From assembly GCA_017621655.1 (NCBI GenBank), contig JAGASS010000016.1, positions 1-64,000 of the forward strand: DNA of 64,000 nt, read 5' to 3'. Shown in pieces: positions 8,464 through 19,057 of this stretch. Below the pieces are notes generated by a model, which saw only the letters and a list, made by a program, of their open reading frames with translations, was not told the DNA's origin and did not search any database. The translations under genes were made by a program, and so were the position numbers. How positions within the stretch are numbered: position 1 is the first letter of the stretch; every line of letters starts with the position of its first letter. This stretch comes from Clostridia bacterium (GTDB lineage Bacteria; Bacillota; Clostridia; Oscillospirales; CAG-272).

Positions 8464-8982
8464 TTATTTTTCGGGATTTATAAGACCGTATCCGCCGTTC
8501 TTTCTCTTATAAACGACAGCGGCATTTCCCGTCTCGGAATTTTCGAACATGAAGAACTCGTGACCGATAAGGTTCATCTGAAGTATTGCTTCCTCGGGGG
8601 TCATCGGCTTCATTACGAAGGTTTTTTCACGAATGTTAAAGGTCTCCTCAAACTCCTCGGGCTGTTCGCCGATCTCACGGAACGCCCCTTCGCGTAGACG
8701 CTTTTCAAGGCGTGTCTTGTTCTTTCTGATCTGGCGCTCGATGGTATCGACGGCGGTATCGAGGGCGTTTACGAAGGTATCAGCGCTTTCCTCGGCGCGG
8801 AAGAGAAGTGCACCGCTGGTCACCGTGACCTCAAGACGCTCGGCGTTCTTTTCCATGCTCATCGTAACGTAAGCCGACGCGTCGTCCTTGAAGTACTTAT
8901 CAAGCTTAGCGAGCTTCTTTTCAACTATTTGCTTGAAGCTTTCTCTTACGTTGATTTTGCGTCCGATAATGTTGATCTTCAT
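8464..8982 (-). CDS. hpf: ribosome hibernation-promoting factor, long form
   Basis: Stationary-phase factor that binds the 30S subunit and pairs 70S ribosomes into inactive 100S dimers. 172 residues with the two expected domains: an N-terminal HPF/YfiA beta-alpha domain (about 1-95, rich in basic residues around K-K-L-A-K-L-D-K-Y-F) and the C-terminal dimerisation domain (about 115-170, containing R-E-K-T-F-V-M-K-P-M-T-P-E-E-A and G-H-E-F-F-M-F). I chose the internal ATG at 8982, 9 bases after AGAGGTGA; the longer GTG start would lie inside that ribosome-binding site. Monocistronic. Confidence 0.95.
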   Translation of the reverse strand: MKINIIGRKINVRESFKQIVEKKLAKLDKYFKDDASAYVTMSMEKNAERLEVTVTSGALLFRAEESADTFVNALDTAVDTIERQIRKNKTRLEKRLREGAFREIGEQPEEFEETFNIREKTFVMKPMTPEEAILQMNLIGHEFFMFENSETGNAAVVYKRKNGGYGLINPEK

Positions 8983-9034
8983 AAAAACTTTCACCTCTTT
9001 ACGGAAATTACAGGGGATTTACCTCTGCAACTAT

Positions 9035-9063
9035 ATTATACCATAAAGATTTAAGCTTGTCAC
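9035..9063 (-). promoter_or_regulatory. hpf promoter
   Basis: GTGACA and TATAAT, 17-base spacer, about 50 bases upstream of the hpf start on the minus strand. Confidence 0.6.
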
Positions 9064-9099
9064 TACTTTTTGTGAAATTTATCTAATATTTTTGTGAAA

Positions 9100-10578
9100 T
9101 TACCGCAAAATTGTCTTTTTGACCGCATTTTGCCAGCCGCTTAGGCATTGATCCCTCGTGTTTTTATCCATCTTCGGCTCAAAAACCGTCGGATTTTTAT
9201 TCAGCGACGTTATTTCCTCGACCGATGAATACATACCGCAGCCGAGTCCGGCAAGGAACGCGGCACCGAGCGAGGTCGTTTCGGTATTCTGCGGACGGAT
9301 TACCGGCTTGCATGAAATGTCAGACTGGAAAGAGCAGAGAAATCCGTTTGCGGACGCTCCTCCGTCAACGCGAAGGGCAGGAATAACGGTACCCGATTCG
9401 CTTTCCATAAGCGTCAGCACGTCGAACGTCTGATATGCCATCGCCTCTAGGGCGGCGCGAACGATATGACGTCGGTCTGTTCCGCGGCTAAGACCGCTGA
9501 TAAGTCCGCGGCATTCGGGATCCCAGTGCGGCGCACCGAGACCTGTAAATGCGGGAACAAAATAAACTCCGTCTGTATTAGGAATATCAAGCGCCATTTT
9601 TTCGCTGTCGGACGAAGAAGCAAGAATGCCTATTCCGTCGCGGAGCCACTGAATTGCCGCGCCTGCGATAAAGACGGACCCTTCAAGGGCGTAGGTGAGC
9701 TTGTCACCGATCTGCCATGCGACCGTTGTAAGCAGTCCGCGCTCTGATAGAACGGCATCATCGCCCGTATTCATAAGCAGGAAGCAACCGGTTCCGTAGG
9801 TGTTTTTCGCGTCACCTCGGCTAAAGCAGCACTGACCGAATAGCGATGCCTGCTGGTCGCCTGCAACGCCGCATATCGGGATCTTAGTGCCGAGGATCTC
9901 GGCATCTCCAATATAACCGCTTGACGGAACGACCTTCGGCAGCATACTTTCGGGAATTCCGAAATGCGAGAGGATCTCGCTGTCCCATTTTCCTTCGTGA
10001 ATATTATACATCATTGTACGGGAAGCGTTGGACGCGTCTGTCGCGTGACACTTGCCGTTTGTGAGCTTATGTATCAGCCAGCTGTCGACGGTACCGAACG
10101 CGAGATTTCCTTCCTCACTTAGATCGCACGCGCTGTCTACGTTATCAAGAATGTATTTAACCTTCGTAAGCGAAAAATACGGGTCAGCAATGAGACCCGT
10201 TTTTTCCTTTAATATTGGCTCGTAGCCGGACCTTTTGATCTCCTCGCAGTAATCGGCGGTACGTCTGCACTGCCATACGATGGCGTTGCAAAGCGCTTTG
10301 CCGGTTCTTTTATCCCAAACGACCGTCGTTTCTCTTTGGTTGGTAATACCGATAGCCGCTATTTCTTTTGGATCAATGCACGCCCTTTTGACAGCTGTCT
10401 CGATAGCGTAAAGCTGAGTAGACCAGATCGCCTCGGGATCGTGCTCGACCCAACCCGAAAGAGGATATATCTGCGGAAGCTCTCTTTGCGCTTCGCCTAC
10501 TTTGTTTCCGTATTTATCGTATACGATACAGCGTGAGCTTGTCGTGCCCTGATCGAGGGCAAGAATGTATTTTTTCAT
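9100..10578 (-). CDS. glpK: glycerol kinase
   Basis: ATP-dependent phosphorylation of glycerol to glycerol 3-phosphate, feeding glycolysis and phospholipid synthesis. 492 residues, full length for the FGGY family; the N-terminal phosphate loop D-Q-G-T-T-S-S-R, the T-N-Q-R-E-T-T-V-V-W-D segment, G-T-V-D-S-W-L-I and the C-terminal G-A-A-F-L-A-G motif are all present. The start is taken at M-K-K-Y-I-L-A (10578), four bases after the stop of the lipid-kinase gene; no strong Shine-Dalgarno is visible, so translation may be coupled to that gene. No glpF or glpD is adjacent. Confidence 0.96.
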   Translation of the reverse strand: MKKYILALDQGTTSSRCIVYDKYGNKVGEAQRELPQIYPLSGWVEHDPEAIWSTQLYAIETAVKRACIDPKEIAAIGITNQRETTVVWDKRTGKALCNAIVWQCRRTADYCEEIKRSGYEPILKEKTGLIADPYFSLTKVKYILDNVDSACDLSEEGNLAFGTVDSWLIHKLTNGKCHATDASNASRTMMYNIHEGKWDSEILSHFGIPESMLPKVVPSSGYIGDAEILGTKIPICGVAGDQQASLFGQCCFSRGDAKNTYGTGCFLLMNTGDDAVLSERGLLTTVAWQIGDKLTYALEGSVFIAGAAIQWLRDGIGILASSSDSEKMALDIPNTDGVYFVPAFTGLGAPHWDPECRGLISGLSRGTDRRHIVRAALEAMAYQTFDVLTLMESESGTVIPALRVDGGASANGFLCSFQSDISCKPVIRPQNTETTSLGAAFLAGLGCGMYSSVEEITSLNKNPTVFEPKMDKNTRDQCLSGWQNAVKKTILR

Positions 10579-10582
10579 TTTA

Positions 10583-11452
10583 TCAGGTAGCGTAGCGAAC
10601 TGCACTCGGAATTACCGTTATGTCAGCATCGCGTCTTTCTTCGATCTCACCGTCTGAGCAAAGAGTTGAAATTCCCTTGATGATAACTCTCTTACAGCGG
10701 CGGTAAATAATATGTTTATCAAATTTCGGACAGGGCTTGCCTGTTTTGGGATCGAGATGTGTGCCCTTTTTGTATGATCCGATAAGGTTTATCAGCGTAG
10801 CTCTGCTGACCTTTTTTATGGCTATGAAGTCAATCAGACCGTCATTATAGGATGCAAGCGGAGCAGAGTAGAAGCCGCCGCCGTAATAACGGCAGTTAGC
10901 GGCAAGCGCAAGAGTGAACGTCTGGTCGAATTTTTCGATGCATCCGTTCGCGTTTTCAAGAATGATGCGCCAATTTTCGCCTATCTTATGGAAGAAGGTA
11001 TCTGCAACGCCTGCAAGGTACGCAGCACTTCCGGGAAACGCCTTTTTATACTTCGCGGTCTTGATAACGACCTTGCTGTCAAAGCCGAAATTAATTATGT
11101 TAACTGCATATTTGTCGCCGTATTTAAGAACGTCAACGTTGTACACGCGATCCTTTTCGGGGAAGGTCTTGACAAAGTCGTTTCCCGTTCCTGCAGGAAC
11201 GACGGAAAAGAGCGCCTTGTCACCTGCGCCTGCGCGAACGATTCCCGACACGACCTCGTTTATCGTACCGTCACCGCCATATACGATAAAATGTGTCTCG
11301 GGGCGTGTTTTACAGGTCTCATATACGAATCTTTCCGCGTCGCCTACGCCGGTAGTTACGTAGCTTTCTTCGCCGTTTGCCGCGCCCTTCGAGAGAAGCT
11401 CGGGGGAATGCTTTACTCCCGACGCAGGGTTAAAAATGTGCAGTCTTTTCAA
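10583..11452 (-). CDS. diacylglycerol/lipid kinase family protein
   Basis: DagK/YegS-type lipid kinase: phosphorylates diacylglycerol or a related lipid to return it to phosphatidate. 289 residues with the nucleotide-binding signature G-G-D-G-T-I-N-E-V and the G-T-G-N-D motif, and the C-terminal beta-sandwich domain containing G-G-G-F-x-x-A-P. Start codon is TTG, 7 bases after GAGGA. Directly upstream of glpK; together they handle glycerol/diacylglycerol phosphorylation. The exact lipid substrate is not proven. Confidence 0.88.
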   Translation of the reverse strand: MKRLHIFNPASGVKHSPELLSKGAANGEESYVTTGVGDAERFVYETCKTRPETHFIVYGGDGTINEVVSGIVRAGAGDKALFSVVPAGTGNDFVKTFPEKDRVYNVDVLKYGDKYAVNIINFGFDSKVVIKTAKYKKAFPGSAAYLAGVADTFFHKIGENWRIILENANGCIEKFDQTFTLALAANCRYYGGGFYSAPLASYNDGLIDFIAIKKVSRATLINLIGSYKKGTHLDPKTGKPCPKFDKHIIYRRCKRVIIKGISTLCSDGEIEERRDADITVIPSAVRYAT

Positions 11453-11497
11453 TGTTATATCCTCGTTTTATCAGAGTTTTTGTATACACGTGTTTCT

Positions 11498-11526
11498 ATT
11501 ATACTATTCTTTCAATGTTTTTTCAA
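11498..11526 (-). promoter_or_regulatory. promoter of the lipid kinase-glpK operon
   Basis: TTGAAA and TATAAT with 17-base spacer on the minus strand, about 45 bases before the TTG start. Confidence 0.65.
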
Positions 11527-11585
11527 TGCTTTTTTGTCGAAAATGATATTTTTTCGACAAATGGCGACTTGTTTGAAATGACTTC

Positions 11586-11614
11586 TTGACAGAATTTAAG
11601 TTTTGTATTATAAT
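11586..11614 (+). promoter_or_regulatory. guaB promoter
   Basis: Consensus TTGACA and TATAAT with exactly 17 bases between; the start codon is 51 bases further on. No purine riboswitch is visible in the short leader. Confidence 0.85.
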
Positions 11615-11647
11615 AATGAGTTAATAAGGGTACTTTTTTGGACATAA

Positions 11648-13135
<1,488 letters not shown>

Positions 13136-13146
13136 AGCATAAAGAA

Positions 13147-13178
13147 AACCCGTTCCGATCCGGAACGGGTTTTGTTTT
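13147..13178 (+). terminator. guaB terminator
   Basis: Eleven-base-pair stem AACCCGTTCCG/CGGAACGGGTT followed by TTGTTTT. The remainder of the 13136-13437 gap holds only the next gene's promoter. Confidence 0.92.
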
Positions 13179-13357
13179 GTATTTATTCTGCGGGATAAGT
13201 TACGGTGTGAGATCTCATCATATCACAGGCGGTAAGATTTGTCAACGAATAAAAGCTGATTATCGAAATGCTCCGCCGAGCTGAAATTTTGTGCTTGTTG
13301 CATAAAAAAACAGTATAATTTTTGACGGATCAACAACCTGTATTAGAAAGTATTCTA

Positions 13358-13387
13358 TTGACAAATTCGTAACAAATCGTTTATAAT
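13358..13387 (+). promoter_or_regulatory. promoter of the repeat surface protein
   Basis: TTGACA and TATAAT with an 18-base spacer, about 50 bases upstream of the start. Confidence 0.75.
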
Positions 13388-13437
13388 ATATATAAGAATA
13401 TAATGCTAGTATTAGCAATAAAATTTGGGAGGTTACC

Positions 13438-15972
13438 ATGACAAACTTTAAGAAAATAGTTTCTATGGTGATCGTGGCGTCGCTTACGCTTGCAATGATC
13501 GTTATGACGGTTTCCGCAGCACCCGCGGCGAACACGAAATACTCGGTCGACCTTTCTCTTGATAAGGTCAGATCGGACCGCTTTGAGTTCAGAGCACTCA
13601 AAAAATCCGATAACAGCGTGGCGGAGCTGGAAGACACTTCAAGAAAGACCTGGAACGATGCTTATCCCGGCTTCTGGGTAAAGGGCGCAACGGGCAGTTC
13701 CGACTATGTCGTAGCTAAAACCGAAAGATATGAAGACGTCCAGAAGTTCGACCTTATGTGCGGAGGCGATTATAAATCGGTTCTCGCATTCAAGGCACCT
13801 GCTGACGGTTATTACGACGTTTATTTCAAGGGTAATAAATACGACGGCAATACCGGATCTTTTATTGACGTTGTTCTTGCGAAGAACAATCTCAGCGAAG
13901 TATACGTTAGCTCTGAGGGTGTCTGCGGTGCAGGCGGCAGAGGCGTAGTTGAATACGACGTAAAGGGTATTCAGCTTTTGGCAGGCGAAGAGGTCTGGAT
14001 AGTAGTTACTCTTGGCGCAGAAAATACTTTCGGAGGCGCATATAACTTCGGAGTTATTGCCTTCGACGTTACCTACGTTGGCGCAGAAGATCCCGGCACG
14101 TTCGTTCCTGCGGAAGGTACTACTTACAAGTTCGACCTTGCTATTGACAAGATCAAGTCGGGCCGTTTCTACGCATCGGCACTCAAGAAGTCCGATGACA
14201 GCGTAGCAAGCGTAGAGCCGGCGTCGAGAGGTACTTGGCATGCCGATTATATCGGACACTGGGTAGAAGGCGCAACGGGTGGTGCAGACTACGTTCTTTA
14301 CGACAGTGAAATTTCCGGTCCTATCCTTGATATGGTCTGCGACGGCGACTATAAGTCCGTTCTCGCATTCAAGGCACCTGCTGACGGCTTCTACGATATT
14401 ACCGTAGATGCAAATAAGTATCAGGGCACTGCAACGTCTATAATTGACGTTACGCTCATAAAGAAGGGCGCAACCGAAGCGCTTGCCACCAAGACCGGCG
14501 TTTGCGGTAAGGACGGCGGCGGACTTGTAGAGTTTGACGTAAAGAACGTCGAGCTTAAGAAGGGCGACGAGGTTTGGCTCGTAGCTACTACTAATACGGA
14601 GAATACCTCGACGGGTAGCTCTAACCTCGGCATTTACGCGTTCGACTTTACTTATCTCGGAACCGAGGCAGCAGTAGAGTACGTTCCTACACCCGGTGAC
14701 GTTTACAAGCTCGACATCGGTATTGAAAAGTTCAGCTCCAAGTTCTTCTATTTCTCGGCACTCAAGAAGTCCGATAACAGCGTAGCGGAGCTTGAAAAGA
14801 CCGCAAAGGCAACCTGGTCATCCGATTACCCCGGCTACTGGGTAAAGGGCGCAACCGGCAAGGAAGACTACGTTATCTTTAAGAGCGAAAACAAGACAGA
14901 CGGTTATCTCTTTGACCAGGCATGTGCAGGTGACTATAAGTCTGTTATCGCGTTCAAGGCACCTACCGAAGGTAAATACAATATTTACTTCAAGGGTAAT
15001 AAGTATCAGTGGAAGGCTGAATCCGTTTTGGATGTTTCTCTTATGAGGACCGGCTCGTCGAAGCCGCTTGCTTCCAAGACCGGTGTAACTCTCGCTGAAG
15101 GCAAGAGCGGTCTTGTAGAATTCAACGTAAAGGACGTTTGGCTCGCTGAGGGCGAAGAGGTTTGGCTCGTTACCACGACAAACGAAAAGAATACTATTGA
15201 CGGTTGCTCCAACTTCGGTATCAATAATTTCGACGTAACCTACGTTGGCGCAGCTGAATATGAGGCGGCTGTAGGCGATATATTCAAGTATGACCTCGCC
15301 CTTGATAAAAAGGCAAATGATTTCTTCAAGCTTGCAGGTATAAAGAGCGACGGTACGGTCGACCTCCTTCAGGACAGCTTGGGAATTGCTTGGGGCGAAT
15401 GGAAGGGCTGGTGGACCTCCGATAGATCCGCTAACATATTCTGCGAAACTCAGGTATCGAATTCCAAGCTTAACTCTAACCCTCACGGTCTGCTTGGCGA
15501 ATTTGCACACATCGATATGCTTCCCAGAGAAGGCGTTTCTGCGGCTGTCATCTTTACCGCGCCTAAGACCGGTACTTATAAGTTCTCGGCACTCTTCTCG
15601 AAGCTTAATATGTCCCTTGCAGCTGGTGAAACTCGCGGATACAAGATCGAAGTGATTGCAAACGGCAAGGTTATCGATTCTTACGACTTTAATACCGTTA
15701 CTCCTGCTGAAAAGCATGATGATGCCGACTTCGGCGGATACATCGCTCTTGAAGAGGGTCAGACGCTTATGTTCGTTGCATCTCACGTATCCGGAAAGTG
15801 TGCGGATATGGAGGTTGCAGTCCGCGACATCGAGATCACGCTCGTTTCCTTCTCGACCACTTATAACCCCAATTCTTCCGATAATACGGTAGTTGCGCTG
15901 ATACTTCTCGTACTCGCATCCCTCGGACTTATGGTAGTTGTAAAAAAGAGAAGAAACAGAAAGACAAAGTAA
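13438..15972 (+). CDS. membrane-anchored surface protein with tandem beta-rich repeats
   Basis: 844-residue secreted protein of unknown function. It has a signal peptide (positive start, hydrophobic core, V-S-A-A-P cleavage region near residue 25), then three similar repeats of about 205 residues (roughly 33-235, 238-440, 443-645). Each opens with Y-x-x-D-L-x-x-D-K-x-x-S-x-x-F and S-A-L-K-K-S-D, contains D-Y-K-S-V-x-A-F-K-A-P and E-V-W-L-V, and ends F-D-x-T-Y-x-G. A fourth, diverged unit follows (about 650-815). A C-terminal membrane helix and basic tail R-R-N-R-K-T-K anchor it. The alternating pattern suggests jelly-roll beta domains, perhaps for carbohydrate binding; that is inference. GGGAGG precedes the ATG; monocistronic. 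Confidence 0.85.
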   Translation: MTNFKKIVSMVIVASLTLAMIVMTVSAAPAANTKYSVDLSLDKVRSDRFEFRALKKSDNSVAELEDTSRKTWNDAYPGFWVKGATGSSDYVVAKTERYEDVQKFDLMCGGDYKSVLAFKAPADGYYDVYFKGNKYDGNTGSFIDVVLAKNNLSEVYVSSEGVCGAGGRGVVEYDVKGIQLLAGEEVWIVVTLGAENTFGGAYNFGVIAFDVTYVGAEDPGTFVPAEGTTYKFDLAIDKIKSGRFYASALKKSDDSVASVEPASRGTWHADYIGHWVEGATGGADYVLYDSEISGPILDMVCDGDYKSVLAFKAPADGFYDITVDANKYQGTATSIIDVTLIKKGATEALATKTGVCGKDGGGLVEFDVKNVELKKGDEVWLVATTNTENTSTGSSNLGIYAFDFTYLGTEAAVEYVPTPGDVYKLDIGIEKFSSKFFYFSALKKSDNSVAELEKTAKATWSSDYPGYWVKGATGKEDYVIFKSENKTDGYLFDQACAGDYKSVIAFKAPTEGKYNIYFKGNKYQWKAESVLDVSLMRTGSSKPLASKTGVTLAEGKSGLVEFNVKDVWLAEGEEVWLVTTTNEKNTIDGCSNFGINNFDVTYVGAAEYEAAVGDIFKYDLALDKKANDFFKLAGIKSDGTVDLLQDSLGIAWGEWKGWWTSDRSANIFCETQVSNSKLNSNPHGLLGEFAHIDMLPREGVSAAVIFTAPKTGTYKFSALFSKLNMSLAAGETRGYKIEVIANGKVIDSYDFNTVTPAEKHDDADFGGYIALEEGQTLMFVASHVSGKCADMEVAVRDIEITLVSFSTTYNPNSSDNTVVALILLVLASLGLMVVVKKRRNRKTK

Positions 15973-15980
15973 TTAGATTA

Positions 15981-16015
15981 AAAAGCACTTGCGGATCTCC
16001 GCAAGTGCTTTTTTT
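15981..16015 (+). terminator. surface-protein terminator
   Basis: Fifteen-base-pair stem around AAAAGCACTTGCGGA/TCCGCAAGTGCTTTT followed by a run of T. Confidence 0.93.
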
Positions 16016-16033
16016 GTTACGCATTTTAAGCAT

Positions 16034-16065
16034 AATAAAACAGCCCCGATCGGGGCTGTTTTATT
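16034..16065 (-). terminator. pepF-operon terminator
   Basis: A perfect 16-base-pair palindrome centred on GATC with AAAACAGCCCC/GGGGCTGTTTT, four bases after the pepF stop on the minus strand. Confidence 0.88.
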
Positions 16066-16068
16066 ATA

Positions 16069-17760
16069 TCAGTTAAACGAATTGATGATAGCGAGAGTCT
16101 TTTCCGCCATCTTATCAAGCGCGCCGTCCTCAAAGGGATTAGATAGACCCGCGTCGGATATAAGGTCGGGGAAGGACTTTTCTCCGCCTGCCTGACAGAA
16201 GTTAACGTAAGCTTCAAGCGCGGAAGCGTAATTATCGCGCGATGCGCAAAGGAAGCCGATAGCGACAGTCTGCGCCAGACAGTAGTCGATATAATAGAAG
16301 GGCGACTCGTAAATGTGCATCTGATACTGCCAACGTGTACCGAGTGAGAGGTAGGGCAGGTTATCATAGTCCATGTACGGGCGGTACTTCTTTTCAAGAT
16401 TGAGCCAAACGTTCTTGCGCTCAGCAGGCGTTAAGGTAGGATTTTCATATATCTCGTGCTGGAACTCATCGACCATGACTCCGTAAGGAATGAAGTCAAG
16501 AGCAGAGATGAGATGCTTTCTGCGGTAACGGTCTCCGTCGTTTCCGAAAAATGCGTTCATCGACGGCCAGGAGAAGAACTCCATGCTCATCGAGTGACAT
16601 TCAGCGGTTTCAGATCCGCCGATGCCAAGCTCGCAGTCGGCTTTGTCAAGCGCCTTCTTCATGGCAAACGCGTGACCGAATTCATGAGTAAGAACGTCGA
16701 CGTCGCCTGTCGTGCCGTTGAAGTTAGCGAGAATAAAGGGCTGCTTGTAATCCTCGAATACCGTGCAGTATCCGCCGCCCCACTTGCCGTCGCGCGACTC
16801 AACGTCAAACGCCTCTGCCTCCTGCATCGACTTCATGAAGGCGCCGATCTCGGGGTTCATAGCGTCGTACATTTTCTGCGCTTCCTTAAACATTCCGTCC
16901 TTGTCGAGTATCGGAACGATAGAGGAGCCGCTTCCGTAAATATCGTTATCGTAGAAGGTGATCGAATCGTAGCCAAGTTCGGATCGAACCTGCTCCTTAA
17001 TTTTACCTACAACGGGAACGAGCGATCTTCTTACGTTTTCTCTGAACGATGCGACCATTTCCGCGTCGTAATCAAGACGTCCCATGCGGTAATATCCAAG
17101 CTCTGTGAAGGTCTTGTAGCCAAGCTTCTTTGCGATTCTGTCACGGATCTTAACGAGACGGTCGTAGATCTCGTCGAGCTTATCTGCGTTCTTTTCAAGT
17201 CCCTCGCCAATAGCGGTAGCGGCTGCCTTTCTTACCGAACGGTCAGCATCCTCAAGCTTTCCGCGGAGAACAGACAGAGGCATTTCCTCGCCGTTATAAA
17301 CGAATACCATAGTCGACATAAGCTGGGAATATTCGGTAACGACGGTATTTTCCTCCTGAAGATCGGTGATGATCTCGGGAGAGAAGGTCTTTCTTGCGAT
17401 CTCCCACATCTTAAACAGACGCGAGCCGAGACGCTTTTCAAGGTCTGCGCGATAGGGGCTATCGAGCATGAGGGCGGCGTAATTCGTTCCAATTTCGCTG
17501 AAAAGAGGACCGACGTTGTCGTAATAGTCCATTTCGCCCTTGTAGAACTCGTCCTTGGTGTTAAGCGTGTAACGGCAATATGCAAGCGAATACTGTGTTT
17601 CATACTTGCGCATTTCGGCTCTGAACGCCTTTCTTGCGCGCATAACACAGTTTGCGCACATCGCTTCCTTCATCGCACTTTCAAATTTTTCAAACGCCGC
17701 TTTGCCTTCCTCTATAGTGTATCTCTTGTAGGGAAGGTCGGCTACCTTAATTACTGCCAT
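16069..17760 (-). CDS. pepF: M3 family oligoendopeptidase (PepF-like)
   Basis: Cytoplasmic zinc metallopeptidase that degrades oligopeptides. 563 residues, typical for clostridial M3B oligoendopeptidases; the zinc site H-E-F-G-H (His, His plus catalytic Glu) is near residue 355, and the third ligand lies in the following E-T-A-E-C-H-S-M-S-M-E-F motif. I start at the ATG at 17760, 7 bases after AAGGAG; another ATG six bases earlier is too close to that site. It overlaps the end of the acyltransferase gene, so it is the last gene of the yqeG operon. It has no obvious functional link with the genes before it. Confidence 0.93.
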   Translation of the reverse strand: MAVIKVADLPYKRYTIEEGKAAFEKFESAMKEAMCANCVMRARKAFRAEMRKYETQYSLAYCRYTLNTKDEFYKGEMDYYDNVGPLFSEIGTNYAALMLDSPYRADLEKRLGSRLFKMWEIARKTFSPEIITDLQEENTVVTEYSQLMSTMVFVYNGEEMPLSVLRGKLEDADRSVRKAAATAIGEGLEKNADKLDEIYDRLVKIRDRIAKKLGYKTFTELGYYRMGRLDYDAEMVASFRENVRRSLVPVVGKIKEQVRSELGYDSITFYDNDIYGSGSSIVPILDKDGMFKEAQKMYDAMNPEIGAFMKSMQEAEAFDVESRDGKWGGGYCTVFEDYKQPFILANFNGTTGDVDVLTHEFGHAFAMKKALDKADCELGIGGSETAECHSMSMEFFSWPSMNAFFGNDGDRYRRKHLISALDFIPYGVMVDEFQHEIYENPTLTPAERKNVWLNLEKKYRPYMDYDNLPYLSLGTRWQYQMHIYESPFYYIDYCLAQTVAIGFLCASRDNYASALEAYVNFCQAGGEKSFPDLISDAGLSNPFEDGALDKMAEKTLAIINSFN

Positions 17761-19057
17761 TTTCATTCTCCTTGTTATTATTTGCTATTGCGAGCTTTTC
17801 CTGCTCGCGCTTTTCTTTTGCGTAAATGTATATTTCTTCGGTCGCGAAAGCAAGCTGAGTTATAACGTCCTTTTTCGTGAGGTAACACCAGAAGCTGTCG
17901 TCGGGGACCGAAATGTCAACACAGTCGCCGTTGCCGAGGTAATCGTACTCGACGTGCATGCTCTCAAGAGCAATTGCGGGCTTTTCGATAGTCATCGGCT
18001 CGCCGTAGCAGGTACACGTAAGCGTCGTTCCCTCGGGTGTCTGAACGAGCTTACCCTCGCCTTGCTTGTAGAACTTATGTGAGTTGGGAAGAGTCTCAAC
18101 GCGAACGGTGTCCTCAAAATAGTATGTACCGTTTCTGATGCGCTCACGCACGATGTCGCGCTCCCATCTAGACCATTCGGGAATCTCAGAAAACTCTGTT
18201 CTGCCGTCGTCTCCCTCAAGCTGACCGTATTCATCCATATACCAGCTCTTGCCGCACTCGGTGCAGGTAAGGGTAGCACCGCTTGCCTCCATTTTGCCTT
18301 CGGTTCCGCACCTCGGACACTTGTATAGAAGTCGGTTCAGTCCCTTTGCTCTTTCGGGATGATCGATCTTTATCTTATTCTCAAGCTGCCAAGCGAAGTC
18401 GTCGTACTTATAAGCTTCCTTGATCTTTTCAAGAAGCTCCTTCGAGGAATAATTTTTGACGTCATCAAGGGTAAAGAGAGGGTACATTTCAGCTTCAACA
18501 TAGGTCTTCTTGTTTATTTTGTTCCACTGCGGACAGGTGACGAAGTTGCCGTGTATCTTAAGCATTACAACTGGCACCTTCAGCATCTTCACAAGCTGAC
18601 CGAGCGAATCGGAAAGGAACGACGTTCTTCCGTCAAGAGAATATCTTGCTTCGGCAAAGAGCGCAAATACTGTCTTTAATTCGTGCAGACAGTATTTCAT
18701 GTTCTTCACGAGATAAACGTCGGACACGTATTTTCTCTTGCCGAGAACGCCCATGTTTCGCATAAGTATCTCGGTGTAATCTCGGAATCCCTCAAGTGTC
18801 ATTACGTTGTTTGCCTTGTATGGATGAGTTGCCATCATCATAACGTTGAGATCGACAATGGATCCGTGGTTTATAAGAAGAAGATAGGGCTTGCCCTCGT
18901 ATTCCTCCATTCCGCGCTTGACTATCTTTGCCTTACGCTTTTTTAAGTCGGGCTTGCAAAGAATGGTCTTTGCAAGAAAATTGAGGAATGAGCTGGGCTT
19001 TTTTGGCTTTTTTGCGAAATCAAATCGCTTTATCTTTTTTGCCACGGCAGGTCTCAC
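17747..19057 (-). CDS. PlsC-like acyltransferase with zinc ribbon and C-terminal extension
   Basis: Probable 1-acylglycerol-3-phosphate O-acyltransferase-type enzyme: residues about 45-215 carry the H-x4-D catalytic motif (N-H64-G-S-I-V-D69) and a later F-A-E-A-R motif where classical PlsC has F-x-E-G-T-R. Unlike ordinary PlsC (about 200-250 residues) it is 436 long; it continues with a C-P-R-C ... C-T-E-C-G zinc ribbon (about 245-268) and a beta-rich region to the end. GTG start overlapping the previous stop by four bases (GTGA). The extra domain may be regulatory or bind a partner; substrate not proven. Confidence 0.78.
   Translation of the reverse strand: MRPAVAKKIKRFDFAKKPKKPSSFLNFLAKTILCKPDLKKRKAKIVKRGMEEYEGKPYLLLINHGSIVDLNVMMMATHPYKANNVMTLEGFRDYTEILMRNMGVLGKRKYVSDVYLVKNMKYCLHELKTVFALFAEARYSLDGRTSFLSDSLGQLVKMLKVPVVMLKIHGNFVTCPQWNKINKKTYVEAEMYPLFTLDDVKNYSSKELLEKIKEAYKYDDFAWQLENKIKIDHPERAKGLNRLLYKCPRCGTEGKMEASGATLTCTECGKSWYMDEYGQLEGDDGRTEFSEIPEWSRWERDIVRERIRNGTYYFEDTVRVETLPNSHKFYKQGEGKLVQTPEGTTLTCTCYGEPMTIEKPAIALESMHVEYDYLGNGDCVDISVPDDSFWCYLTKKDVITQLAFATEEIYIYAKEKREQEKLAIANNNKENENGSN

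Noticed and set aside
14818-15786. 322-codon frame opposite the repeat surface protein
   Set aside because: Shadow frame with no recognisable domain or start signal.
16456-17865. 469-codon frame opposite pepF
   Set aside because: Shadow of pepF, which has an intact HEFGH zinc site.
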